A stretch of DNA of 64,000 nucleotides from Halomarinibacterium sedimenti (GTDB lineage: Bacteria > Bacteroidota > Bacteroidia > Flavobacteriales > Flavobacteriaceae). The translations under genes and the position numbers were made by a program. Below the pieces are notes generated by a model. The model did not search any database and was not told the DNA's origin. It saw only the letters and a list, made by a program, of their open reading frames with translations. Shown here piece after piece: positions 9,392 to 17,421 of this stretch (position 1 is its first letter; each line of letters starts with the position of its first letter). Where the stretch lies: NCBI RefSeq assembly GCF_019312585.1, contig NZ_JAHWDP010000005.1, forward strand, positions 1-64,000. Direction: 5' to 3'.

Positions 9392-10009
9392 CTAGGATAG
9401 CGGCCCTGCCCTTACCTCTGGAATTTTATAAGAAGTATTTTCTTTAATAATTGTACCATCAAAGTACAAATTCTTATTTAATACTTCACTGTATTTTTTT
9501 AAAGTGAAATCTTTTTCAGAAGTACCGAAATACGCAATTGGATTTTCAAATTGGTCGCGCACAAATTTAACTTCAACAAGAACTCCGCTAAACCCTATAT
9601 CACGATTAGAATTATCTGGAATTTCGTTTACGTTTAAATGAATATAATTATCATTTTCTGAAGAAGGGAAACTAGATGAAGAATCCGACTTCTCCTGTCC
9701 ACCCGCATAAGCTAAGTAAAGATTTTCTTGATTCTTGAAAAGTACTTCAACAAACGAAACATCTATTGCACTATAGTATGTAATCTTAATAGAACCATCT
9801 TGAATTGTAACAACCTGAATCTCATTAACTCCAATTGACTGTAATTGCTTTTTTACAGTTTCAACGGCTGCTTCTGTTTCAGAAGTGCTTACAAAATCCT
9901 CATTAAACTGAACTAGAATTTCCTGGTTAGGTGCTTGTTTTTGCTCCAAGCTTTTTCCAAAAAAAGCAAGGGCAATGACCAATATACTCAAGTACCATTT
10001 CGAGTTCAT
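9392..10009 (-). CDS. Conserved exported protein of unknown function
   Basis: I do not recognise the family. The 205-residue product starts with a hydrophobic segment (residues 5-18, YLSILVIALAFFG) that is either a signal peptide or a membrane anchor; no lipobox cysteine is present. The rest is hydrophilic and mixed alpha/beta. It is a single-gene unit: an exact TATATTTG box ends only four bases before the ATG, so the mRNA may be leaderless, and the terminator of the upstream operon lies just before that box. The function cannot be deduced from neighbours (secDF downstream, copper-type operon upstream). Confidence 0.75.
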   Translation of the reverse strand: MNSKWYLSILVIALAFFGKSLEQKQAPNQEILVQFNEDFVSTSETEAAVETVKKQLQSIGVNEIQVVTIQDGSIKITYYSAIDVSFVEVLFKNQENLYLAYAGGQEKSDSSSSFPSSENDNYIHLNVNEIPDNSNRDIGFSGVLVEVKFVRDQFENPIAYFGTSEKDFTLKKYSEVLNKNLYFDGTIIKENTSYKIPEVRAGPLS

Positions 10010-10013
10010 GCGT

Positions 10014-10021
10014 CAAATATA
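10014..10021 (-). promoter_or_regulatory. Promoter -7 box (TATATTTG), possibly leaderless
   Basis: Exact TAnnTTTG on the minus strand; its final G is at 10014 and the ATG begins at 10009, leaving four bases. With a start point about five to seven bases after the box, transcription would begin at or next to the ATG. Confidence 0.55.
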
Positions 10022-10051
10022 AAAAATAAAGACTGTATTACTACAGTCTTT
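10022..10051 (-). terminator. Terminator of the copper-type operon
   Basis: Perfect 10-bp stem, AAAGACTGTA (10028-10037) and TACAGTCTTT (10042-10051), with a 4-base loop. On the minus strand it is followed by a T-rich run that merges with the next gene's TATATTTG box. Confidence 0.8.
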
Positions 10052-10075
10052 ACGATTAATATAAGTAATTAACGT

Positions 10076-10933
10076 TTAGAATTCTAGTTCAAAGTATAGG
10101 CTACTTTCTAGATTATCTTCGGTGACATCTTCCCCTTTTAAAACTTCATTAGCCGCATTTAACAGTTTTAAATTTACTTTCCAGTACCCTGTCATGGTTA
10201 AAGACAGCTTTCCTTCGTACATTCCATTTTTAGCATTATAGGTTAAATCCTCATTATTAGGTGAAGAATGATTTCCCATTCCAGGCATTCTTGGATCTAC
10301 TGTCACTTTATAGTTTTCTACATTGGTAAAGGTCATCATGTCTTCCATTTTGTATAATACCGCGGTAAAGTCATTTATTGCCACTTCTGGAGTAGTAGGA
10401 GCAACATAAGCCAAAATATAACGCGTATCATCACTTCCCATAAAAGAACTTACTTTGCTTAAAACATCTGCTGGACTTTGCACTTCAATTTGTTCCGTTT
10501 TCGAAATTTGCGCTCCCTTAAAGGTATAATTAAAAGTAATATCCCAATACTCGGTGGTATTTCCAGGCATTTGAAATACAATAAATCCATTGTAAATTGA
10601 AGGAGTTTCGGTAGCCGTAAGAACCGACTTTGGAGCTGAATGCATCATGGTTTCCATATGCATCATCGGCATCCAAGATAGGTTTACATTTTCAACAAAC
10701 GTGTTGGTTGATATATCTTTTATTCTAACAAAAAATGAATTGTACCCTGTCGTTATAAGCGTTTTTTCAGAATATAACTCTACCGTATGATCGGTATAAA
10801 CAAATTCTTTAAGTAAGTTATAGGCTTCCATGGGGTCTGTCTCTACAATAGTATCATCATAGTCATCTTTTGAACAAGAAGCTAAGGTAAATACTGCGAT
10901 AAATAGTAGGGATAAATATTTTATTGTTTTCAT
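10076..10933 (-). CDS. Met/His-rich lipoprotein, YtkA-like, probable copper binding
   Basis: A 285-residue lipoprotein (lipobox LASC, C20). Residues 88-98 read MPMMHMETMMH, and a second cluster near residue 210 reads MPGMGNH. Such Met/His clusters within a beta-sandwich are typical of YtkA/CopC-like copper-handling domains. The two halves (about 40-145 and 150-280) each look like an immunoglobulin-type beta domain. It starts 22 bases after the stop of the TonB receptor gene, without its own promoter box, and is followed by a strong terminator, so it is the last gene of a three-gene operon. Copper is inferred from the motifs and the receptor; the family assignment is from motif resemblance only. 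Confidence 0.75.
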   Translation of the reverse strand: MKTIKYLSLLFIAVFTLASCSKDDYDDTIVETDPMEAYNLLKEFVYTDHTVELYSEKTLITTGYNSFFVRIKDISTNTFVENVNLSWMPMMHMETMMHSAPKSVLTATETPSIYNGFIVFQMPGNTTEYWDITFNYTFKGAQISKTEQIEVQSPADVLSKVSSFMGSDDTRYILAYVAPTTPEVAINDFTAVLYKMEDMMTFTNVENYKVTVDPRMPGMGNHSSPNNEDLTYNAKNGMYEGKLSLTMTGYWKVNLKLLNAANEVLKGEDVTEDNLESSLYFELEF

Positions 10934-10955
10934 GTGTTTTATTTTTTATGTTAAA

Positions 10956-12995
10956 TTAATTTATTGAATATGAAACAGTTAAATAAATGTTTCTCCCCAT
11001 ACGCGGAATGTTATTCCAATCGGTATAGGTTGAATAGTTTGTGTCAAAAATGTTTTCAATACCTGCTTTTACAAAAAGATCGTTTTCTTTTAAAAAGAAT
11101 CGCTTCCCAAAACTTGAAGAAATTGTCGCATAAGCTGCTGTCTTAGTTTCTCCATAAGCTGGATTATAATTTGTTTGCGCTCCAGCCCCAGATAAGGACA
11201 GGGAAGCAGAATATTGATTTTTATAAAAATTAAGTGCACTTCTATACGAAAGCGGACTAATAAGTGGCAAATTTTCATTTCTATGATCAACTCCTCGATG
11301 GTAAGAAATCTGTCCAGTCCATTTAAAGGCGTTTGAGATAGCATACTTTCCTGAAAGCGTAGTATTAAAAAGCCGCGCATAGTCCAGATTTGTATAAATT
11401 TTTACCCCTTCGGTACCAATGGTCATGGTGCTAAGAGTATTATCCACCTCTCCAATGATATAATTTGAGACATGAAAATAATTTGCACTTGCAGTAATTT
11501 CAAAAATTGGCTTTTTATAGGTTACAGAAAAACTCGTTTCTACAGAACTTTCGGTATTTAAATCTGGGTATCCTATATAATCGTGGTTATCAAAACTATT
11601 AAAGAGATAAAAGCCATATCCTTCCGAAACCGATGGCGCTCGCTCTCCGTAAGAAATACTTCCATTAATATGAAAATCATTCAGCATTTTATGATAAAGG
11701 ACTGAAAGGCTTTTCAAAAAACGGGTATTAGATTCGTCCATCTCTGGATAGAAAATTTTTAAACTGTTCAGCCCAAATTCATCTGCCACAGAGCTGGAAT
11801 GATATGCCAAACGTGTTGATAATTTAAGAGAAGACTTTTTAAATGAAATGTAATCTTCTGCATAGAATCCAACATCCTTAGTACGCACATCGGGCCAGGT
11901 AAGCATAAACATTAACGGCTCATCACTATTGGTTGGATACATCGTCATTTCTGCGTAAGACTTATTGTAAAAACCATCCAACTTCAAGAAAAAATGATGC
12001 TTTTCTTTCATCAAATTTGCCTGCGAATAGAACCCTGCTGTTTCACTCCAACCCGGCATATCCATATGTATGGGAACATCTGGGCGGTTAGTATCGTCCA
12101 TCACATGTTTAATCGTATTGTAATACACTTTTGATTCCCAATTACTAAAACTAGAAAACAAAGAATCTTGATTAAAACTCACCGAACTAATTAAGGCTTG
12201 AGCTAAGGAAACATCCATAGGTAAAGCGGGATATCCCACATCTCTGGCTTCATCATAAATAAGGGTTGCCGAAATAGATTGATCTTCTGCCAACTTAAAA
12301 CCAGAATTGATGGAGAAATTGTATTTTTCATATTGCGAAAAAGCGACCTCTTCATTTCCTCCAGCATAGTAATTTTCTGCTTTACGATAGATTCCATCGG
12401 TATTCACATAAAATTTTTCGGTAGCATAATTCAAATCTCCTCCTAAAACATACATGACATTATTGCCTTCAAAAGCACTTTCCAAAGAACCATTCCATCC
12501 CTTTGCACTAAAGTTACTTTTATCCAGTTTTAAGTTAATTCCGCCACCAATGGTATTTCCAAATACGGCCCCTTGCTGTCCAGATCCAATTTGTGCTTCC
12601 GCTAGATTTGACACATCCACATAGGAAGTAATTGGATCCATCTTATCGGTACAAGCACCAAAAATTTGCATCCCATCTATGGTTATAGCCAATCGTTCGG
12701 AAGCCATATTATTCATTGTTGGCTCCCACGCATAAGCTCCTCGTTTTACCATGTTGATACTACGCGATGATTCCAAAAACTCATCTAATGTTGACAATGG
12801 TTTTTGCTGCTTTTGATAGTCCAATTGCTTTCCTGCAGAAATCAACACGACCTCGTTGAGCTGTACCAATTTCAGACTGTCTGCTTGGACTTCTTGAGAA
12901 TACAATTTTGGTATAAAAATTCCATAGAATATGGCACACCAAAAGTATTCCATACGCATTCCCTTTAAAGGAAATGCCTTTATAGTTAATTTCAT
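10956..12995 (-). CDS. TonB-dependent receptor, OprC/NosA-like (copper)
   Basis: A 679-residue outer-membrane receptor: signal peptide to about residue 34, plug domain with LAITIDGMQIFGACTDKMDP and GAVFGNTIGGGINLKL, then a 22-strand type barrel ending in an aromatic-rich strand (YLTVSYSIN). C115 and M119 form a CxxxM motif in the plug, and H297 and M299 form an HxM motif (KHVMDDTNRP) in the barrel. This pair is the copper site known from Pseudomonas OprC. The segment GYPALPMDVS also fits that family. It lies between the CNGKC protein gene and the Met/His-rich lipoprotein gene, supporting copper as the substrate. The start at 12995 could instead be a Met at residue 13 or 15; both keep the signal peptide. 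Confidence 0.88.
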   Translation of the reverse strand: MKLTIKAFPLKGMRMEYFWCAIFYGIFIPKLYSQEVQADSLKLVQLNEVVLISAGKQLDYQKQQKPLSTLDEFLESSRSINMVKRGAYAWEPTMNNMASERLAITIDGMQIFGACTDKMDPITSYVDVSNLAEAQIGSGQQGAVFGNTIGGGINLKLDKSNFSAKGWNGSLESAFEGNNVMYVLGGDLNYATEKFYVNTDGIYRKAENYYAGGNEEVAFSQYEKYNFSINSGFKLAEDQSISATLIYDEARDVGYPALPMDVSLAQALISSVSFNQDSLFSSFSNWESKVYYNTIKHVMDDTNRPDVPIHMDMPGWSETAGFYSQANLMKEKHHFFLKLDGFYNKSYAEMTMYPTNSDEPLMFMLTWPDVRTKDVGFYAEDYISFKKSSLKLSTRLAYHSSSVADEFGLNSLKIFYPEMDESNTRFLKSLSVLYHKMLNDFHINGSISYGERAPSVSEGYGFYLFNSFDNHDYIGYPDLNTESSVETSFSVTYKKPIFEITASANYFHVSNYIIGEVDNTLSTMTIGTEGVKIYTNLDYARLFNTTLSGKYAISNAFKWTGQISYHRGVDHRNENLPLISPLSYRSALNFYKNQYSASLSLSGAGAQTNYNPAYGETKTAAYATISSSFGKRFFLKENDLFVKAGIENIFDTNYSTYTDWNNIPRMGRNIYLTVSYSIN

Positions 12996-13031
12996 TATGT
13001 ATTTGTTTTGATAAATAAAAAAAGTAAGGCT

Positions 13032-13052
13032 GTACTGAGTTCATCCCAGTAC
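13032..13052 (-). other. Intercistronic hairpin before the TonB receptor gene
   Basis: On the minus strand GTACTGGG, a five-base loop, then CTCAGTAC form an 8-bp stem with one G-T pair, between the CNGKC gene and the receptor ATG. A T-run follows 9 bases later, not directly. It could be a weak attenuator or an mRNA processing/stability element; no promoter box is seen between the two genes. Confidence 0.45.
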
Positions 13053-13080
13053 CTTTTGGTAAGAACCGTTACTTAAAATA

Positions 13081-13455
13081 TCAAACTCTAGGTGGGTGAA
13101 GGATTTTTGAAGTGAAAAGTGAAGTATTCAAATTTGGAACATAATTGATTTTTGTTTTGGAGCTCATTTCTTGTTCCGAAGCAAATGTAAACTCCTCTAT
13201 ATTTTCTGAGATTATAAATTGAGGTATCTCAATTTTTGAAGTTTTGCCTTTAAATGGATTTCTATCCTCTTCACTGGCTTGTTTAGCAAATTGTTTTGCC
13301 AAATAGCATTTTCCATTACATTTCATTTCGGGCTTATCCCTATTCTCGCAAAGTTTTTCAATAATGTAATTATAGTTTATTACATACTCTACCACGGGCC
13401 ATAAAGGCCTTGTAAGGATAAAGACAGAAGCCACTATAATAATTACATTCTTCAC
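13081..13455 (-). CDS. Small exported/membrane protein with CNGKC motif, first gene of copper-type operon
   Basis: A 124-residue protein with an N-terminal hydrophobic segment (residues 3-14), a conserved-looking block PLWPVVEYVINYNYI, and cysteines at 36, 46 and 50 (CENRDKPEMKCNGKCYLAKQ). The C-terminus ends in HPPRV. I recall similar small CNGKCYL proteins as conserved but uncharacterised in Flavobacteriia. The cysteine spacing could bind a metal, which fits the receptor and the Met/His lipoprotein downstream, but this is inference. The start must be the GTG at 13455 because a stop codon (TAG) directly precedes it in frame. An exact TATATTTG box ends four bases before that GTG. Confidence 0.8.
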   Translation of the reverse strand: MKNVIIIVASVFILTRPLWPVVEYVINYNYIIEKLCENRDKPEMKCNGKCYLAKQFAKQASEEDRNPFKGKTSKIEIPQFIISENIEEFTFASEQEMSSKTKINYVPNLNTSLFTSKILHPPRV

Positions 13456-13459
13456 CTAG

Positions 13460-13467
13460 CAAATATA
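13460..13467 (-). promoter_or_regulatory. Promoter -7 box (TATATTTG) of the copper-type operon, possibly leaderless
   Basis: Exact TAnnTTTG on the minus strand, with four bases between its last G and the GTG start at 13455. No clear -33 TTG is visible. The geometry implies a leaderless mRNA beginning at or next to GTG. Confidence 0.55.
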
Positions 13468-13564
13468 TTAAATAAACCTTCTCGTAAATAATGATTTTTA
13501 TCACATTTTACAAAGAAAAATATTATGCCAGCAAAAAGCTTCTCAAATACAATTGGTTTTCAAA

Positions 13565-13644
13565 ATTTGTAAACTTTTAATTGTTAATAAAATTTTATAT
13601 TGCTCATTTTTAGTATTTTATGTAACATTATTTGTAAACTTTTA
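13565..13644 (+). repeat. Pair of 15-base direct repeats upstream of the ribonucleotide reductase gene
   Basis: ATTTGTAAACTTTTA occurs at 13565-13579 and again at 13630-13644, exactly 65 bases apart, close to six DNA turns. Could be a regulator-binding pair; the AT-rich background weakens this. Confidence 0.5.
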
Positions 13645-13731
13645 TTTTTTTATTTTAAAATATATAGCGACAATTTCATTATATTTACCTATCAAAATAA
13701 TTCCAAAAAAACATTTCAAAATAACCTCCCA

Positions 13732-16284
13732 ATGCAAGTAAATAAAGTTGCCGAAATTCAAAAAACCTACACCCAAGAAGAAGCTTTTAACGCTTCTGTC
13801 GATTACTTTAAAGGAGACGATCTCGCTGCCCGTGTTTGGATTAACAAATACGCTATAAAGGACTCCGAAGGAAATCTCTACGAAAAAACGCCTAACGATA
13901 TGCACAGGCGTATCGCTCGAGAAATTGCCCGAATTGAACAACGATACCCTAACCCATTAAGTGAAGAAGCTGTTTTTGAAGTTATTAAAGACTTTAAATA
14001 CATTGTCCCACAAGGAAGTCCTATGGCGGGTATTGGCAACCCTTATCAAATTGCTTCCCTCTCCAATTGTTTTGTGATTGGAAATGAAGGGGATTCCGAC
14101 TCCTATGGGGGCATTTTAAAAATAGACCAAGAACAAGTGCAATTAATGAAACGTCGTGGCGGAGTGGGTCACGATTTATCACACATTCGACCCAAGGGGT
14201 CTCCGGTTAAAAATTCGGCACTTACCTCAACGGGAATTGTTCCTTTTATGGAGCGCTATTCAAACTCTACCCGTGAAGTTGCTCAAGATGGGCGTCGCGG
14301 AGCCTTAATGCTTTCAGTTTCTATCAACCATCCAGATTCTGAAGATTTTATAGATGCTAAAATGGAACAAGGAAAAGTGACAGGTGCCAATGTTTCGGTA
14401 CGTATTGATGATGCCTTTATGCAAGCTGTAAAAGATGGCAAAACCTATACCCAAAAATATCCCGTAAATAGTGATAACCCAAAGTTTTCAAAAGATATAG
14501 AAGCCGGAAGGCTATGGAATAAAATTGTACATAATGCGTGGAAATCTGCAGAGCCCGGCATCTTATTTTGGGACACTATTGTTAAAGAGTCTGTTCCAGA
14601 TTGCTATTCAGATCTTGGCTTTAAGACCGTTTCCACCAACCCCTGTGGCGAAATTCCGCTATGTCCTTATGATTCTTGTCGTTTACTAGCCATTAATTTG
14701 TTTTCCTATGTGGAAGAGCCCTTCTCAAAGGATGCATTTTTTAATTTCCCACTGTTCAAAAAACACATTGCGTTGGCACAACGCATCATGGATGACATTA
14801 TCGATTTGGAGCTGGAAAAAGTAGATGCCATTATCGCAAAAATTGATGCCGACCCACAGAGTGACGAGGTAAAAGCCGTTGAAAAAAACCTATGGTTAAA
14901 CATTAAAAGAAAAGCTCAAGAAGGCCGAAGAACAGGAATTGGTATAACTGCAGAAGGTGATATGCTTGCCGCTTTAGGAATTAAATATGGAAGCCAACAA
15001 GGAATTGATTTTTCAGTTGAAATACATAAGACAGTTGCATTAGAAGCCTATCGCGCATCGGTATATGCCGCAAAAGAAAGAGGAGCTTTCAAAATATTTG
15101 ATTCAGAAAGAGAAAAGAACAATCCGTTTATTCTTAGACTTAAAACAGCCGATGAAAAATTGTATTTTGATATGCTTGAATACGGACGCAGAAATATTGC
15201 GCTTCTTACCATTGCTCCAACCGGAACTACAAGTTTGATGACGCAAACCACTTCAGGTATTGAACCTGTTTTCCTTCCCGTATACAAAAGAAGAAGAAAG
15301 GTAAATCCCAACGATAAAAATGTACGGGTAGATTTTGTGGATGAAGTTGGAGACAGCTGGGAGGAATATGTGGTGTTTCATCACCGATTTAGGCAATGGA
15401 TGGAGGTAAATGGAATTTCTACCGACAAAAATTACAGCCAACAAGAATTAAACAAAATTGTAAAAAAATCGCCTTACTATAAGGCTACTTCTAACGATGT
15501 AGATTGGTTAAGCAAAGTGAGAATGCAGGGCGCTGTACAAAAATGGGTAGATCATTCTATTTCGGTAACCATAAATTTACCTAACGAAGCAACCGAAGAA
15601 TTGGTTGGAAAACTCTATCTAGAAGCTTGGCAAGCAGGCTGTAAAGGTGTTACTGTATATCGTGATGGCTCACGCTCTGGTGTATTAATTTCAAACGAAG
15701 AAAAGAACGAAGAAGAAGCTGACACCTTAACTTCATTCCCTACAAAACGCCCAGAAACATTGGTTGCAGATGTGGTACGCTTTCAGAATAACAAAGACAA
15801 ATGGATTGCATTTATTGGCTTAATTGATGAAAAACCTTATGAAATTTTTACGGGTTTTGCCGATGACGAAGATGGAATTTTAATTCCGCGTTGGGTAAAT
15901 GAAGGTGTAATTATTAAAAATAGAAACGAGGACGGATCGTCGCGTTACGATTTTCAGTACAAAAACAAAAGAGGCTATAAAACCACCATCGAAGGTCTTT
16001 CGCATAAATTTAATCCAGAATATTGGAACTATGCAAAATTGATAAGTAGTACCCTACGTCACGGAATGCCTATTGATAAAGTTGTAGAACTTATTAATAG
16101 TTTACAACTGGATAGCGAGAGTATTAATACCTGGAAAAATGGGGTTGCCCGTGCCCTAAAACGTTATATTGCCGATGGCACTGAAGCACACAAACAAAAA
16201 TGTGAGAATTGTAACAGTACAGCACTTATTTACCAAGAGGGCTGTTTAACTTGCAAGGATTGTGGCTCTTCGAAGTGTGGGTAA
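13732..16284 (+). CDS. nrdJ: Adenosylcobalamin-dependent (class II) ribonucleotide reductase
   Basis: Reduces ribonucleotides to deoxyribonucleotides using a B12-derived radical, independent of oxygen. Landmarks: SLSNCFVIGN near residue 105; the STNPCGEIPLCPYDSCRLLAIN active-site segment; APTGTTSLMTQTTSGIEPVF; and a C-terminal cysteine-rich tail with CENCNST, CLTC and CGSSKCG, typical of the vitamin B12-dependent reductase group. I start at the ATG at 13732 (MQVNKVAE; 850 residues) because the frame extended to 13600 adds 44 low-complexity residues that overlap the presumed promoter. It is a single-gene unit with its own terminator. Confidence 0.94.
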   Translation: MQVNKVAEIQKTYTQEEAFNASVDYFKGDDLAARVWINKYAIKDSEGNLYEKTPNDMHRRIAREIARIEQRYPNPLSEEAVFEVIKDFKYIVPQGSPMAGIGNPYQIASLSNCFVIGNEGDSDSYGGILKIDQEQVQLMKRRGGVGHDLSHIRPKGSPVKNSALTSTGIVPFMERYSNSTREVAQDGRRGALMLSVSINHPDSEDFIDAKMEQGKVTGANVSVRIDDAFMQAVKDGKTYTQKYPVNSDNPKFSKDIEAGRLWNKIVHNAWKSAEPGILFWDTIVKESVPDCYSDLGFKTVSTNPCGEIPLCPYDSCRLLAINLFSYVEEPFSKDAFFNFPLFKKHIALAQRIMDDIIDLELEKVDAIIAKIDADPQSDEVKAVEKNLWLNIKRKAQEGRRTGIGITAEGDMLAALGIKYGSQQGIDFSVEIHKTVALEAYRASVYAAKERGAFKIFDSEREKNNPFILRLKTADEKLYFDMLEYGRRNIALLTIAPTGTTSLMTQTTSGIEPVFLPVYKRRRKVNPNDKNVRVDFVDEVGDSWEEYVVFHHRFRQWMEVNGISTDKNYSQQELNKIVKKSPYYKATSNDVDWLSKVRMQGAVQKWVDHSISVTINLPNEATEELVGKLYLEAWQAGCKGVTVYRDGSRSGVLISNEEKNEEEADTLTSFPTKRPETLVADVVRFQNNKDKWIAFIGLIDEKPYEIFTGFADDEDGILIPRWVNEGVIIKNRNEDGSSRYDFQYKNKRGYKTTIEGLSHKFNPEYWNYAKLISSTLRHGMPIDKVVELINSLQLDSESINTWKNGVARALKRYIADGTEAHKQKCENCNSTALIYQEGCLTCKDCGSSKCG

Positions 16285-16300
16285 TACAATAACGCAAAAT

Positions 16301-16328
16301 AAAAAAGCTGGCAAATGCCAGCTTTTTT
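16301..16328. terminator. Bidirectional terminator between nrdJ and mdh
   Basis: Perfect hairpin AGCTGGC-aaat-GCCAGCT flanked by six A on the left and six T on the right, serving both convergent genes. Confidence 0.9.
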
Positions 16329-16350
16329 ATTTATTACAAGTACGGTTTAA

Positions 16351-17277
16351 TTATACTTCAAGCAATGCGTTTGTTTTACTTACACCTTCAGCACTTTCTT
16401 TCATATGTGCTTTTTCGGTATCATTCAATTCTAACTCAACAAGACTTTCAATACCGTTTTTCCCTAAAATTACAGGAACACCAATACAAATGTCTTTCAT
16501 TCCATATTCACCATTGAGCATTGTAGAACAAGGGAACATTTTCTTTTGATCACAAGCAATGGCCTGCACTAAGGCTGAAACGGCTGCTCCTGGAGCATAC
16601 CAGGCTGAAGTTCCGAGTAACTTCGTAAGGGTTGCACCTCCTACTTTGGTATCTTCCATTACTTGTTGTAATCTTTCTTCTGAAATAAATTTTGATACTG
16701 GTACACTATTTCTAGTAGCTAAGCGTGTTAATGGAATCATTCCTGTATCACTATGGCCACCAATTACCATTCCGTCCACATCACTTAAAGGAGCTCCTAA
16801 AGCTTCAGCTAAACGATATTTAAAACGTGCGCTGTCTAAAGCCCCTCCCATTCCTATAATTCTATTTTTTGGCAATCCAGTTACTTTATGAGCCAAATAA
16901 GTCATGGTATCCATAGGATTACTCACCACAATCAAAATGGTATCTGGAGAATGCTTTACCAAACTTGTTGCTACTGTTTTTACAATGCCAGCGTTAATTC
17001 CAATTAATTCTTCACGAGTCATACCAGGCTTTCTAGGAATTCCTGAGGTAATAACACAAATTTGACTTCCTGCTGTTTTTGAATAATCATTGGTTGAACC
17101 CGTAATTTTGGTATCAAATCCATTTAAAGGAGCCGTTTGCATAAGGTCCATTGCCTTTCCTTCGGCATAGCCTTCTTTAATGTCTAACAATACTACTTCG
17201 CTTGCAAAATCTTTAATAGCAATGTACTCGGCGCAACTTGCACCCACAGCACCTGCTCCTACAACAGTAACTTTCAT
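16351..17277 (-). CDS. mdh: Malate dehydrogenase
   Basis: Oxidises malate to oxaloacetate with NAD in the citric acid cycle. The 308-residue protein belongs to the LDH-like MDH group: the NAD-binding glycines are GAGAVG (7-12) with D32 at the end of the second strand; substrate arginines are R82 and R88 in the mobile loop (GIPRKPGMTREE); catalytic D148 and R151 lie in GGALDSARF; H175 lies in IGGHSDTGM. All key residues are present. An exact TACTTTTG box at 17334-17341 precedes the ATG by about 56 bases. Citrate synthase (53134) is in the same window but not in the same unit. Confidence 0.97.
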   Translation of the reverse strand: MKVTVVGAGAVGASCAEYIAIKDFASEVVLLDIKEGYAEGKAMDLMQTAPLNGFDTKITGSTNDYSKTAGSQICVITSGIPRKPGMTREELIGINAGIVKTVATSLVKHSPDTILIVVSNPMDTMTYLAHKVTGLPKNRIIGMGGALDSARFKYRLAEALGAPLSDVDGMVIGGHSDTGMIPLTRLATRNSVPVSKFISEERLQQVMEDTKVGGATLTKLLGTSAWYAPGAAVSALVQAIACDQKKMFPCSTMLNGEYGMKDICIGVPVILGKNGIESLVELELNDTEKAHMKESAEGVSKTNALLEV

Positions 17278-17333
17278 TATCTCTTTAATTTTAAGTTGAA
17301 TATTTCTTTTAAAATCTGAATTTTCAGACGCTG

Positions 17334-17341
17334 CAAAAGTA
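17334..17341 (-). promoter_or_regulatory. Promoter -7 box (TACTTTTG) of mdh
   Basis: Exact TAnnTTTG on the minus strand, about 56 bases before the mdh ATG. No convincing -33 element. Confidence 0.5.
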
Positions 17342-17421
17342 TCAATTTCTAGACAGTCATCCTACTAAAAACCAGAACAAAAATGGTTTTCAAATAAAAT
17401 AAACTACTCAGTTACATGACG

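Larger units (their letters stand above)
13456..13731. other. 276-base AT-rich divergent intergenic region
   Basis: Separates the copper-type operon (-) from the ribonucleotide reductase gene (+). It holds the -7 box at 13460-13467, two copies of a 15-base direct repeat (13565-13579 and 13630-13644) and a near-consensus -7 box TATATTTA at 13680-13687, 44 bases before the reductase ATG. No cobalamin riboswitch or tRNA is seen. Confidence 0.5.

Noticed and set aside
13456-13731. Cobalamin riboswitch before the B12-dependent reductase
   Set aside because: No conserved B12-box sequence was found; the region is plain AT-rich DNA with two direct repeats.
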